Program-made: the position numbers and the translations under genes
Assembly (NCBI RefSeq): GCF_044962685.1
Contig: NZ_JBBKTX010000006.1
Span: forward strand, 124,001 to 188,000
DNA from: Oceanobacter antarcticus
GTDB taxonomy: Bacteria > Pseudomonadota > Gammaproteobacteria > Pseudomonadales > Oceanobacteraceae
Reading direction: 5' to 3'
Length of the DNA: 64,000 nucleotides
The notes under the pieces: model-generated
The model's input: the letters and a program-made list of their open reading frames with translations, nothing else
What the model was told of the DNA's origin: nothing
Databases searched by the model: none
In this document: positions 1 through 8,680 of the stretch, one piece after another
How the letters are laid out: the number at the start of each line of letters is the position of its first letter
How positions within the stretch are numbered: the stretch's first letter is position 1

Positions 1-171
1 GGTGCGTAGTAGCGCCAGATGCCGCGAAACCTTGGGCTGGCTCAACGCCAACGCTTCGGTCAATTCGCAGACACACAATTCCTTGTGGTTAACAATCAGC
101 ATCAGAGTCGCAAACCGGGTCGGGTCGGCCAGCAACTTAAACAACTCAACCGGAGGAAAAACGGCAACCAT
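1..171 (-). CDS. ArsR-family HTH transcriptional repressor, N-terminal part (runs off window)
   Basis: Reading leftward from an ATG at 171, the 57 visible codons give a protein beginning MVAVFPPVELFKLLADPTR, with the ArsR/SmtB pattern LFKLLADPTRFATL, then CVCELTEALALSQPKVSRHL, which is the recognition-helix region. A GGAGAG Shine-Dalgarno sits 7 nt upstream of this ATG and decides the start. The C-terminal half, which would show metal- or redox-sensing cysteines, lies outside the window. Members of this family are dimeric winged-helix repressors released by metals, metalloids or reactive sulfur. The gene is divergent from selD-selU-MFS and a perfect palindrome lies between them, so it probably controls itself and the selenium operon. 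The inducer cannot be read from the visible part. Confidence 0.85.
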   Translation of the reverse strand, partial: MVAVFPPVELFKLLADPTRFATLMLIVNHKELCVCELTEALALSQPKVSRHLALLRT

Positions 172-185
172 CAAGCGACTCTCCA

Positions 186-222
186 ATTCACGAAACAATC
201 CATGAGACAATCCATGAGACAA
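186..222 (-). repeat. Imperfect 12-bp tandem repeat in the arsR-like leader
   Basis: On the minus strand three consecutive 12-bp units are seen, TTGTCTCATGGA twice and then TTGTTTCGTGAA. They lie immediately upstream of the Shine-Dalgarno of the ArsR-type gene. They would be in its 5' untranslated region. Function is unknown. Confidence 0.6.
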
Positions 223-261
223 GCGTCTTGCCAATCCACGAGGCAACCACTCGGACTCAAA

Positions 262-297
262 ATATATGCAAAATCATATATATGATTTTGCATATAT
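262..297. promoter_or_regulatory. Perfect 36-bp palindrome, probable ArsR-type operator between divergent genes
   Basis: The segment reads ATATATGCAAAATCATAT followed by its exact reverse complement. AT-rich inverted repeats are typical ArsR-family operators, and the position between the ArsR-type gene and selD suits a shared operator. On the minus strand a TATGAT -10 lies inside it with TTGTAT 17 nt upstream, so a repressor bound here would block the regulator's own promoter. No convincing plus-strand -35 was found. Confidence 0.7.
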
Positions 298-399
298 ACA
301 AGGCAAAACATGCGTACGAAAAAGACCACGCTGACAACCCGCCCACAACCCCGTATTATTTCCGCCCGTTTTTTGCACCTGCACGCCGGAGTGACCACC

Positions 400-1479
400 A
401 TGACAAACACCCCTATCCGCCTTACCGAATACAGTCACGGAGCCGGGTGCGGCTGCAAGATTTCGCCCAAAGTGCTGGACACCATTCTGCTCTCTCAACT
501 GCAACTGCCCGACTTCCCCAACCTGTTAGTGGGCAACAGCAGCAAAGACGATGCAGCCGCCTACGACATCGGCAATGACCAGGTCGTATTGAGTACCACC
601 GACTTTTTTATGCCCATCGTCGACGATGCCTTTGACTTTGGCCGCATCGCCGCCACCAACGCCATCAGCGACATCTACGCCATGGGTGGCAAGCCACTGA
701 TGGCAATAGCCATTCTCGGCTGGCCCATTAACACCCTGGCTGCCGAAGTCGCCCAACAGGTCATCGACGGTGGCCGCCAGGCCTGTGCCGATGCCGGTAT
801 TCCCCTCGCCGGAGGCCACAGCATTGACGCACCGGAGCCGATTTTCGGTTTGGCCGTCACTGGCCTGACCAGCCGCAAAAACCTCAAACAGAACAATCAG
901 GCCCAGGCGGGCGACATTCTTTACCTGACCAAACCGTTGGGTATCGGCATTCTGACCACCGCCCAGAAACAGAAAAAACTGCTGCCCCAACACACCCATC
1001 TGGCCCGCGACATCATGTGCCAGATGAACCGTGTCGGTGCCGAGGTAGCGCCACTGGAAGGAGTGCACGCGATCACCGACGTCACTGGCTTTGGATTGAT
1101 GGGTCATTTGCTGGAAGTGTGTGAAGGCAGTGGCGTCACGGCTGTCATCGACGTCAGCAAGGTGCCGGTCATCAGCGAAGCCCGAGAGTATCTGGCCCAA
1201 GGCTGTATTCCCGGCGGCACCGGCCGCAATCAGGACAGCTACGGCCACAAACTGGCCGACATGCCTCACACCATCAAGGATCTGCTGTGCGACCCGCAAA
1301 CCAGTGGTGGCCTGTTGATCGCCGTCGCCCCGGAACAGGCAGTCCAACTGGAAGCTGTACTAAAGCAAGCTAATGTCCATCACCAGCCCATTGGCGCACT
1401 GTCGGCCCGGTCTACAGACAACCCGGATGCTCCCTTCGTCGCTGCCCAGGGAGATTGGGTCAGCGGAGGATGGCTATGA
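400..1479 (+). CDS. selD: Selenide, water dikinase (selenophosphate synthetase)
   Basis: SelD makes selenophosphate from selenide and ATP, the selenium donor for selenocysteine and for 2-selenouridine in tRNA. The 359-residue protein has the glycine-rich N-terminal motif HGAGCGCKI with Cys17 and Lys20, the same numbering as the catalytic pair of the E. coli enzyme. The ATP-binding AIRS-like segments follow (STTDFFMPIVDDAFDFG, NAISDIYAMGG, GGHSI, DVTGFGLMGH, DPQTSGGLL). An in-frame ATG at 310 exists, but the ATG at 400 has a GGAG ribosome site 8 nt upstream and gives the family N-terminus. The active-site position is an ordinary cysteine codon, not UGA. The stop overlaps the selU start, so the two are translationally coupled. 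No selA or selB lies in the window. Confidence 0.97.
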   Translation: MTNTPIRLTEYSHGAGCGCKISPKVLDTILLSQLQLPDFPNLLVGNSSKDDAAAYDIGNDQVVLSTTDFFMPIVDDAFDFGRIAATNAISDIYAMGGKPLMAIAILGWPINTLAAEVAQQVIDGGRQACADAGIPLAGGHSIDAPEPIFGLAVTGLTSRKNLKQNNQAQAGDILYLTKPLGIGILTTAQKQKKLLPQHTHLARDIMCQMNRVGAEVAPLEGVHAITDVTGFGLMGHLLEVCEGSGVTAVIDVSKVPVISEAREYLAQGCIPGGTGRNQDSYGHKLADMPHTIKDLLCDPQTSGGLLIAVAPEQAVQLEAVLKQANVHHQPIGALSARSTDNPDAPFVAAQGDWVSGGWL

Positions 1480-2657
1480 GCGCTGACCAGGGCCAGCCAA
1501 CACGCCCGGATGCCCGCGAGTTCCTGGATATTTTCCTCAACGACATCCCCATGATCGACACCCGCGCCCCGGTTGAATTTGAAAAAGGTGCCTTCCCGAC
1601 CAGCGTCAGCCTGCCGTTAATGACCAACAGCGAGCGCGAACAAGTCGGCACCTGCTACAAGCAACAAGGACAGGAAGAAGCCATTCGACTGGGTCACCAG
1701 CTGGTACAGGGAGAGATAAAACAGCAACGAGTGCAAGCCTGGGTCAACTTCGCCCAGCAGCACCCGCAAGGCTATCTGTACTGCTGGCGTGGCGGTCTGC
1801 GCAGCCAGATTTGTCAGCAATGGATGCATGAAGACGGCACCGACTACCCCCGTATCACGGGCGGCTACAAGGCCATGCGCAGCTGGATACTGGCAGAGTT
1901 CGAGCGCCAGTGCGCCGAATTGCCGATGATCATCCTGGCAGGCACCACCGGCTGCAACAAAACCGGCCTGCTCAACCAGCTCCCCAACAGCGTCGACCTC
2001 GAAGGCCTGGCCAACCACCTCGGCTCCAGTTTTGGTCGCCGCCCCTCCGGCCAGCCCAGCCAGCTCAACTTCGAAAACGCCCTCGCCGTCGCCATGCTCA
2101 AAGCCGAACACAGCAACAGCGTTCAATCCGGCCAACACCTGGTATTGGAAGACGAAAGCATGCTGATTGGCCGTTGCGCCTTGCCACACCTGTTCCGCAA
2201 CGCCATGGAGCGCAGCCCGGTTGTGGTGCTCGACACCAGCCTCGAAGAACGGGTTGAACACACCTTTCACAACTACATCCTCACCAAACTGGCGGACTGG
2301 CAACAACAAATGAGTGATGAGGATGAAGAACCCGCCTTTGATGCTTTCGCCAACGACCTGACTGAATCACTCAAACGGGTGAAAAAACGCCTGGGAGGCG
2401 TGCGCTACGCCGAAGTGGCCTACGAGATGGAAAATGCCCTCAGCGCGCACCGTCACGGCCACCCCGACGGCCACAGAGGCTGGATTACCGTGCTACTGCG
2501 CGACTACTACGACCCCATGTACGAATACCAGCTGAGTAAAAAAATGGAACGGGTTATCTTTCAAGGCAACCGCACCGAAGTAAAAGAATTCCTCAGCCGT
2601 ACAGAGCACGGAGCACAACCAAGTCCCGCTGATATTTCACCCTCCCAACCTGGATAA
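1476..2657 (+). CDS. selU: tRNA 2-selenouridine synthase
   Basis: SelU (YbbB) replaces sulfur by selenium in 2-thiouridine at the wobble base of certain tRNAs, using selenophosphate from SelD. The protein has an N-terminal rhodanese domain with the catalytic motif YCWRGGLRS (Cys103) and a C-terminal P-loop domain (residues 156-163, GTTGCNKT). The usual family P-loop is GxTGxGKT, so the glycine before the lysine is Asn161 here. The start is the ATG at 1476, overlapping the selD stop as ATGA with GGAGG 6 nt upstream; an ATG at 1470 and a TTG at 1455 are alternatives. At 393 residues it is slightly longer than the usual roughly 360. Together with selD this suggests selenium is used here mainly for tRNA modification. 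Confidence 0.95.
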   Translation: MSADQGQPTRPDAREFLDIFLNDIPMIDTRAPVEFEKGAFPTSVSLPLMTNSEREQVGTCYKQQGQEEAIRLGHQLVQGEIKQQRVQAWVNFAQQHPQGYLYCWRGGLRSQICQQWMHEDGTDYPRITGGYKAMRSWILAEFERQCAELPMIILAGTTGCNKTGLLNQLPNSVDLEGLANHLGSSFGRRPSGQPSQLNFENALAVAMLKAEHSNSVQSGQHLVLEDESMLIGRCALPHLFRNAMERSPVVVLDTSLEERVEHTFHNYILTKLADWQQQMSDEDEEPAFDAFANDLTESLKRVKKRLGGVRYAEVAYEMENALSAHRHGHPDGHRGWITVLLRDYYDPMYEYQLSKKMERVIFQGNRTEVKEFLSRTEHGAQPSPADISPSQPG

Positions 2658-2661
2658 CCAC

Positions 2662-3867
2662 ATGTCGCTTGCAGCGCTGGATCGCTCCACACAACGCAAC
2701 CTCGGCAAACTGTTCTCAGCCCAAGCGCTAGGCGGCTCCTCCGCGCCGATCATCCTTTCCATCGGCGGACTGGTCGGCCAGACACTGACACCCGACCCCG
2801 CGCTGGCAACACTCCCGGTCAGCCTGTATGGCATCGGTGTCGCGGTGTCCATGATTCCAGTCTCCCTGCTGATGAAAAATGCCGGACGCAAAATCGCCTA
2901 CCTCACCGGCACCCTGCTCTGCGTACTGGCCGCACTGCTGGCAACCACCGCCATCGTCAACGCCTCCTTCTGGCTGTTTTGCGCCGCCCTCGGGTTGGCC
3001 GGATTTTATGGTGCCTGCGTGCAAAACTACCGTTTTGCTGCTTCCGATCTGGTACCCGCCAGCCACAAACCCAACGCCATCTCCCTGATCATGCTAGGTG
3101 GACTGGCCGCCGCCGTGATTGGCCCACAAACCGTGTACTGGACGCAAAATACCTGGGCATCAGCCCCCTTTGCAGGCAGCTTTATTGGCCAAGCCATACT
3201 GGCACTGCTCGCCATCCCCATCCTGCTATCACTCAAACTGCCCCCCTCTCATGAAGCCGACGTTAACGGCGACGCCCGCCCCTTGTGGCAGATCGCCAAA
3301 AGCCCCGGATTTATCACCGCCGCCCTCGCAGGCACCGTCTCATACGCACTGATGTCCTTCATCATGACCGCCGCACCCATCGCCATGGTGCACCAAGGCC
3401 ACAGCGCCGGAGATGCCACCCTCGGCATTCAATGGCACATTCTCGCCATGTTTGGCCCGAGTTTTTTCACCGGCAAACTGATCGCCCGCTTCGGTGCGCG
3501 CTGGATCACCGCACTAGGACTGATGCTACTGTTTACCTCCGCCGTTACCGCCATGTCCGGGATGGAAATGATACACTTCTGGGGATCACTGATCCTGCTC
3601 GGACTGGGCTGGAACTTCGGTTTTATTGGCGCCACCACCCTGCTCACCCACACCTACCAACCCTCGGAAAAATCCAAGGTACAAGCCCTCAACGACCTAC
3701 TGGTATTTGGTACCGTCGCCGCAGCCTCCCTGGGCGCAGGCAGACAATTCAACCTCTACGGCTGGTACGAACTCAATCTGATCACCTTCCCCGTGATCGC
3801 CGTTACCCTGCTGTTACTTGTGGCTCTGCCCTGGTGGCAAAAAAACAGCCAAAAACCTTTACTCTGA
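2662..3867 (+). CDS. Major facilitator superfamily transporter of the selenium operon
   Basis: A 401-residue, very hydrophobic protein with about 12 predicted membrane segments. It has an MFS-like loop motif after the second and third helices (LLMKNAGRKIAYLTG) and a short central loop around residues 195-210 (PPSHEADVNGDARPLW). It starts 4 nt after the selU stop and is almost certainly co-transcribed. I cannot assign a substrate. Its place behind selD-selU, under a divergent ArsR-type regulator, makes import or export of a selenium or sulfur oxyanion, or of a toxic metalloid, a reasonable guess and no more. Confidence 0.85.
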   Translation: MSLAALDRSTQRNLGKLFSAQALGGSSAPIILSIGGLVGQTLTPDPALATLPVSLYGIGVAVSMIPVSLLMKNAGRKIAYLTGTLLCVLAALLATTAIVNASFWLFCAALGLAGFYGACVQNYRFAASDLVPASHKPNAISLIMLGGLAAAVIGPQTVYWTQNTWASAPFAGSFIGQAILALLAIPILLSLKLPPSHEADVNGDARPLWQIAKSPGFITAALAGTVSYALMSFIMTAAPIAMVHQGHSAGDATLGIQWHILAMFGPSFFTGKLIARFGARWITALGLMLLFTSAVTAMSGMEMIHFWGSLILLGLGWNFGFIGATTLLTHTYQPSEKSKVQALNDLLVFGTVAAASLGAGRQFNLYGWYELNLITFPVIAVTLLLLVALPWWQKNSQKPLL

Positions 3868-4102
3868 CGCCAGAATTAGTGGCTACAAAACTATCGATGA
3901 CCATCACTCGGTTTATGCTCCGTGCGACCAAATAAACCGAGTGCACCCAACTGCCGGTACAAGTTATTGCGGCCTAATACCATATCGACAACTGAAAATT
4001 ACCCGCTCAAAAAACAAAGGCTTGCAGTAGAGGAAAGCCTCACCAAGTCAAATCACAGCACAATTCAATATACACTGGAGCCACATCTACTAATCATTGA
4101 TT
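3868..4102. other. Intergenic region between the selenium operon and the CRISPR trailer end
   Basis: No gene is seen here. The only structure is a 12-bp inverted repeat at 3905-3943, described separately. No transposase remnant or further repeat copy was recognised. Confidence 0.6.
3905..3943. repeat. 12-bp inverted repeat carrying CRISPR handle sequence, possible array terminator
   Basis: CACTCGGTTTAT at 3905-3916 is exactly repeated in inverse at 3932-3943 (ATAAACCGAGTG) with a 15-nt loop. The arms contain CGGTTTAT and ATAAACCG, the end of the CRISPR repeat and the 8-nt crRNA handle. It lies 160 nt beyond the oldest repeat, in the direction the array is transcribed. There is no T-tract, so a simple intrinsic terminator is not shown. 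Confidence 0.6.
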
Positions 4103-7100
4103 CGGTTAATCCCCGGCTGCGCGGAGAACGCGACGTTCATGTAATACGCCCGACCCACGTATTCGGTTTATCCCCGGCTACGCGGGGAACGCTCGAGTGC
4201 TGCAGTACGCCGATATTGACGTCGGTTTATCCCCGGCTGCGCGGGGAACGCTAACCGGCCCAGGCCGGGCAGGTCGATAATGACGGTTTATCCCCGGCTA
4301 CGCGGGGAACGCCGTACAGGCGAATAACGCTATCTCAAATTACGCGGTTTATCCCCGGCTACGCGGGGAACGCCATTTTTCAGCGATGATATTTCAGCTA
4401 ACGACCGGTTTATCCCCGGCTGCGCGGGGAACGCTGTTGAGTGGTCAGGGCCATTCCCTGACTGCCCGGTTTATCCCCGGCTGCGCGGGGAACGCCTCGT
4501 ATTCCGTTAGAGGTTTGCGCACCTCATCGGTTTATCCCCGGCTGCGCGGGGAACGCGGACGCAAAATACACCACGAATGTCAGGATCTCGGTTTATCCCC
4601 GGCTGCGCGGGGAACGCATGTAGCGGGTTTTTCCGGCATGTGGGCCGGTCGGTTTATCCCCGGCTGCGCGGGGAACGCAACCGCTCTGCCATGTCCATCA
4701 TGCGCTCCAGCGGTTTATCCCCGGCTGCGCGGGGAACGCATATTATCGCCCCGTCTGCTGTGCGTATCCGCCGGTTTATCCCCGGCTGCGCGGGGAACGC
4801 CCCCCACTTCTTTGGCGTTCAGGTTCATCAGGCGGTTTATCCCCGGCTGCGCGGGGAACGCCGGGCGATCTGGATCAATATGCACCGCGATGGCGGTTTA
4901 TCCCCGGCTGCGCGGGGAACGCTTTATCGACGCCGTCGCCATGTGGGCTAAAGCCGGTTTATCCCCGGCTGCGCGGGGAACGCCCATCGGAAAAACACCG
5001 GGCTGAGCACGTGTCCGGTTTATCCCCGGCTGCGCGGGGAACGCGCCACCACCGGCCTTGGGTACGCAGTAGTATTCGGTTTATCCCCGGCTGCGCGGGG
5101 AACGCGGTGCGGGTTTGTGCCCAGCTGCCGCCAATGGCGGTTTATCCCCGGCTGCGCGGGGAACGCTATATCCTGCCCGGCAAATTCGGCACGAAGTGCG
5201 GTTTATCCCCGGCTGCGCGGGGAACGCTTTTCCCACAAATACAGGCTGGGCCGGGAGCACGGTTTATCCCCGGCTGCGCGGGGAACGCTCTCTTGTTCGC
5301 GGCATTCGGATTCCGGCGGCCGGTTTATCCCCGGCTGCGCGGGGAACGCATCAAGATTTTTAAGGTTCGCGTACTCGGAAACGGTTTATCCCCGGCTGCG
5401 CGGGGAACGCTCAACTCACCGGATCGGAGCGTTGGAGACATGCGGTTTATCCCCGGCTGCGCGGGGAACGCCCCGGCAAATTGGCTGGACGTTTTACGCC
5501 AGCCGGTTTATCCCCGGCTGCGCGGGGAACGCCGGAGTGGAAACCACAGAAAAAACAAACAGAGCGGTTTATCCCCGGCTGCGCGGGGAACGCAAACCAT
5601 TCTCAATTGGGAGAAAAAAGGGATTCGGTTTATCCCCGGCTGCGCGGGGAACGCTGGGCGTCAGCCTGTCCACGTTCAAAAGAATGCGGTTTATCCCCGG
5701 CTGCGCGGGGAACGCAGCAGGCTGCATACCGTGTGCAATCAAGATATCGGTTTATCCCCGGCTGCGCGGGGAACGCCACCGATTACACCAGAACCCGAAC
5801 AAACCACGCGGTTTATCCCCGGCTGCGCGGGGAACGCCTGCTCATGATCAACCAGATAGCGAACCGCGCCGGTTTATCCCCGGCTGCGCGGGGAACGCAT
5901 ACAGGATAGCGCATCAGCAGGTGTCGAGGCCGGTTTATCCCCGGCTGCGCGGGGAACGCTATTATAAAAACGGCTCGCACATGGGTTATATCGGTTTATC
6001 CCCGGCTGCGCGGGGAACGCAAGATATTCAACGCGCGCACATCGACGCCCTCCGGTTTATCCCCGGCTGCGCGGGGAACGCAGCTTCAATAGCTTCGTCA
6101 TGTTCAACTACTGCGGTTTATCCCCGGCTGCGCGGGGAACGCTTTTCAGGTTGTTCAGCTTCAAGATTGGGAGTCGGTTTATCCCCGGCTGCGCGGGGAA
6201 CGCTTCGGTTTTCGTTACGAGATTCATGTGTTGTCCGGTTTATCCCCGGCTGCGCGGGGAACGCCGCATGTATCATCGCCGCAGTCGTGATGGCTGCGGT
6301 TTATCCCCGGCTGCGCGGGGAACGCTACCAGCACCGGCAGGCCGTCGATTTCCAGAACGGTTTATCCCCGGCTGCGCGGGGAACGCTGTCATGAAGCAGA
6401 TCATTCTGGTCCGCGGGCCGGTTTATCCCCGGCTGCGCGGGGAACGCAAGCGCTTGGTTCGTCGGCATGCGGGAATCACCGGTTTATCCCCGGCTGCGCG
6501 GGGAACGCTTCATCGGCTAATTCATCATTTTCAAGGGCATCCGGTTTATCCCCGGCTGCGCGGGGAACGCTGATTATTTGATCGACGGTTTTCATGCCAC
6601 TCCGGTTTATCCCCGGCTGCGCGGGGAACGCGCCATTATAGCGTGACGGCCCGCTAACGGCTACGGTTTATCCCCGGCTGCGCGGGGAACGCCCAGTTAC
6701 TTGCATGCTATCCTTGATGTGGTTCGGTTTATCCCCGGCTGCGCGGGGAACGCACTGCCCAGAGCTGGAGGGCAAACGAATCGGCCGGTTTATCCCCGGC
6801 TGCGCGGGGAACGCGTCGATAGTCCCAGAGACTGGAATTGTCACATCGGTTTATCCCCGGCTGCGCGGGGAACGCCCCTGTGTCGCCAACGACCGGGATA
6901 GGGGCTACGGTTTATCCCCGGCTGCGCGGGGAACGCTGTGCTGCAGCCTGGGCCTGCAAAGACCCGGACGGTTTATCCCCGGCTGCGCGGGGAACGCCTG
7001 TGATTTCGTCTTGATTCGCCATACTACCCCGGTTTATCCCCGGCTGCGCGGGGAACGCCAGTGCAGCTAGGTTTTATAAGCGGAAAATTACGGTTTATCC

Positions 7101-8279
7101 CCGGCTGCGCGGGGAACGCACCGAGTTGCCGGATAACCTCAGCGTTGGTGGCGGTTTATCCCCGGCTGCGCGGGGAACGCATAGCCCATTTCGCCAGAAT
7201 CCGGGATAGGCCCGGTTTATCCCCGGCTGCGCGGGGAACGCTGGATCACCTGGCGAGCATCAGGAACGGTAAGCGGTTTATCCCCGGCTGCGCGGGGAAC
7301 GCTCGTTGCAGATGATAGGCGCTCACTGTGCATGCGGTTTATCCCCGGCTGCGCGGGGAACGCGGCGTGCATTGCACATCCTCAATGCTCCAATCCGGTT
7401 TATCCCCGGCTGCGCGGGGAACGCGCGGAGGACGAAACCTCAAGTTTTTTACCTACACGGTTTATCCCCGGCTGCGCGGGGAACGCGTCGTAGGCGTACC
7501 GCATCTGTAGCTCAGATACGGTTTATCCCCGGCTGCGCGGGGAACGCTGTGCCTTGAATAACGCTGCGAAATCCCCCGCCGGTTTATCCCCGGCTGCGCG
7601 GGGAACGCAAAAACAGCCCGCCGGTTCCAGCTAGTTTGTGCGGTTTATCCCCGGCTGCGCGGGGAACGCGAGAGTTGATCCGCCTGCCCTTGGGTAATAC
7701 TCGGTTTATCCCCGGCTGCGCGGGGAACGCGACATTTTTAGGCCCGGACATATCAATGCCAACGGTTTATCCCCGGCTGCGCGGGGAACGCATTGCTCTG
7801 CCACTGGCCGAGGTAAACAGAAACGGTTTATCCCCGGCTGCGCGGGGAACGCCCCAATACCGAAATTGCGAGGTCGCTGGCGTCCGGTTTATCCCCGGCT
7901 GCGCGGGGAACGCTCGCCAAAACCGGCCAGACTGGAGCCGTCCGACGGTTTATCCCCGGCTGCGCGGGGAACGCCGGTTCTCGAATTTATCGTTATTGGT
8001 TACGCCCGGTTTATCCCCGGCTGCGCGGGGAACGCCCCAATACCGAGATTGCGAGGTCGCTGGCGTCCGGTTTATCCCCGGCTGCGCGGGGAACGCACCC
8101 CCGGCAAACCATGTTGTTTTTTTGATTTCGGTTTATCCCCGGCTGCGCGGGGAACGCTGGCCGATGAATCAGAATATGGATCAAATCATCGGTTTATCCC
8201 CGGCTGCGCGGGGAACGCGCCACAGAGTCCGAGGTGTTGTGGGCCAAACGCGGTTTATCCCCGGCTGCGCGGGGAACGC
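4103..8279 (-). CRISPR. Type I-E CRISPR array, 69 repeats and 68 spacers
   Basis: The 29-bp repeat recurs almost exactly every 61 bp. In transcript sense it begins GCGTTCCCCGCGCAGCC and ends GGGGATAAACCG, the I-E type with hairpin CCCCG/CGGGG and handle AUAAACCG. Spacers are 32 nt except one of 30 (4193-4222) and two of 33 (ending 6541 and 7457). The repeat at 4103-4131 carries two substitutions, and those at 4164, 4284 and 4345 share one change in the loop. Degeneracy therefore marks the low-coordinate side as the old trailer end and the cas2 side as the leader end. Counting start positions gives 69 repeats. Two spacers (7853-7884 and 8036-8067) are identical except for one base. Confidence 0.99.
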
Positions 8280-8372
8280 TCTAAATGTACATGGTTGATT
8301 TTAAAAAGGAAATTTATGCCTTCAAAATCTACCAAAAAATTGATGTTGTTAAAGAACGTTTCAGCACTTCAT
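8280..8372 (-). promoter_or_regulatory. CRISPR leader with candidate IHF sites
   Basis: The 93 nt between the cas2 stop and the first repeat are AT-rich. On the minus strand they contain TTTTTTGGTAGATTTT and end ATGTACATTTAGA just before the first repeat, which resembles my recollection of the E. coli I-E leader (TTTTTTGGTGGATTTT and ATGTTTAGA). CATAAAT (8312-8318) is a plausible -10. Two sequences fit the IHF consensus WATCAANNNNTTR with one mismatch each: 8333-8345 and 8288-8300. IHF bending of the leader is required for I-E spacer integration in E. coli, so this leader looks competent for acquisition. Confidence 0.8.
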
Positions 8373-8678
8373 TCACACGTCTTTTGAATCGGATTCATCG
8401 GGTAGAAAACGCACCAGTCGGAGTCCATCAACGTCAATGGGCATACGACGATTTTGACCATAGGTAATAAAGTCGAAGCCTGATTCAGTATTGGTTGCCC
8501 AGGCCATCACGACGTTGCCGTCTTCGGCGAGTACATCCACTTGTTGCCAGATCATTTCACGTATTCGCCGCGATACATCGCCAACGTAAACGCCTGCCCG
8601 GATTTCTAACAGCCATACCGCCAGTCGTCCGCGCAGTCGTGGCGGTACGGCTTCTGTAACAACCACTATCATGCTCAT
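8373..8678 (-). CDS. cas2: CRISPR-associated Cas2, type I-E
   Basis: Cas2 forms the central dimer of the Cas1-Cas2 integrase that inserts new spacers at the leader end. The 101-residue product begins MSMIVVVTEAVPPRLRGRL, followed by EIRAGVYVGDVSRRIREMIW and an aromatic VMAWATNTESGFDFITYG segment, the I-E (CT1978-like) form of the family. It starts 2 nt after the cas1 stop, with a CAGGAG ribosome site inside the cas1 end, and is the last gene before the leader. Confidence 0.97.
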   Translation of the reverse strand: MSMIVVVTEAVPPRLRGRLAVWLLEIRAGVYVGDVSRRIREMIWQQVDVLAEDGNVVMAWATNTESGFDFITYGQNRRMPIDVDGLRLVRFLPDESDSKDV

Positions 8679-8680
8679 GG

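Noticed and set aside
310..399. Upstream ATG extension of selD
   Set aside because: The added 30 residues are not family-like and the ATG at 400 has a proper ribosome site.
526..1347. Long minus-strand open frame opposite selD
   Set aside because: Antisense shadow of a well-supported gene; no family features.
7501..7518. tRNA-like sequence GCATCTGTAGCTCAGATA
   Set aside because: It is confined to one 32-nt spacer, with no room for a tRNA fold; kept as a spacer observation only.
4386..8298. Many overlapping open frames across the CRISPR array giving repeated GLSPAARGT, RFIPGCAGNA and VYPRLRGER peptides
   Set aside because: These are translations of the 29-bp repeat in three frames; the 61-bp period shifts frame each unit.
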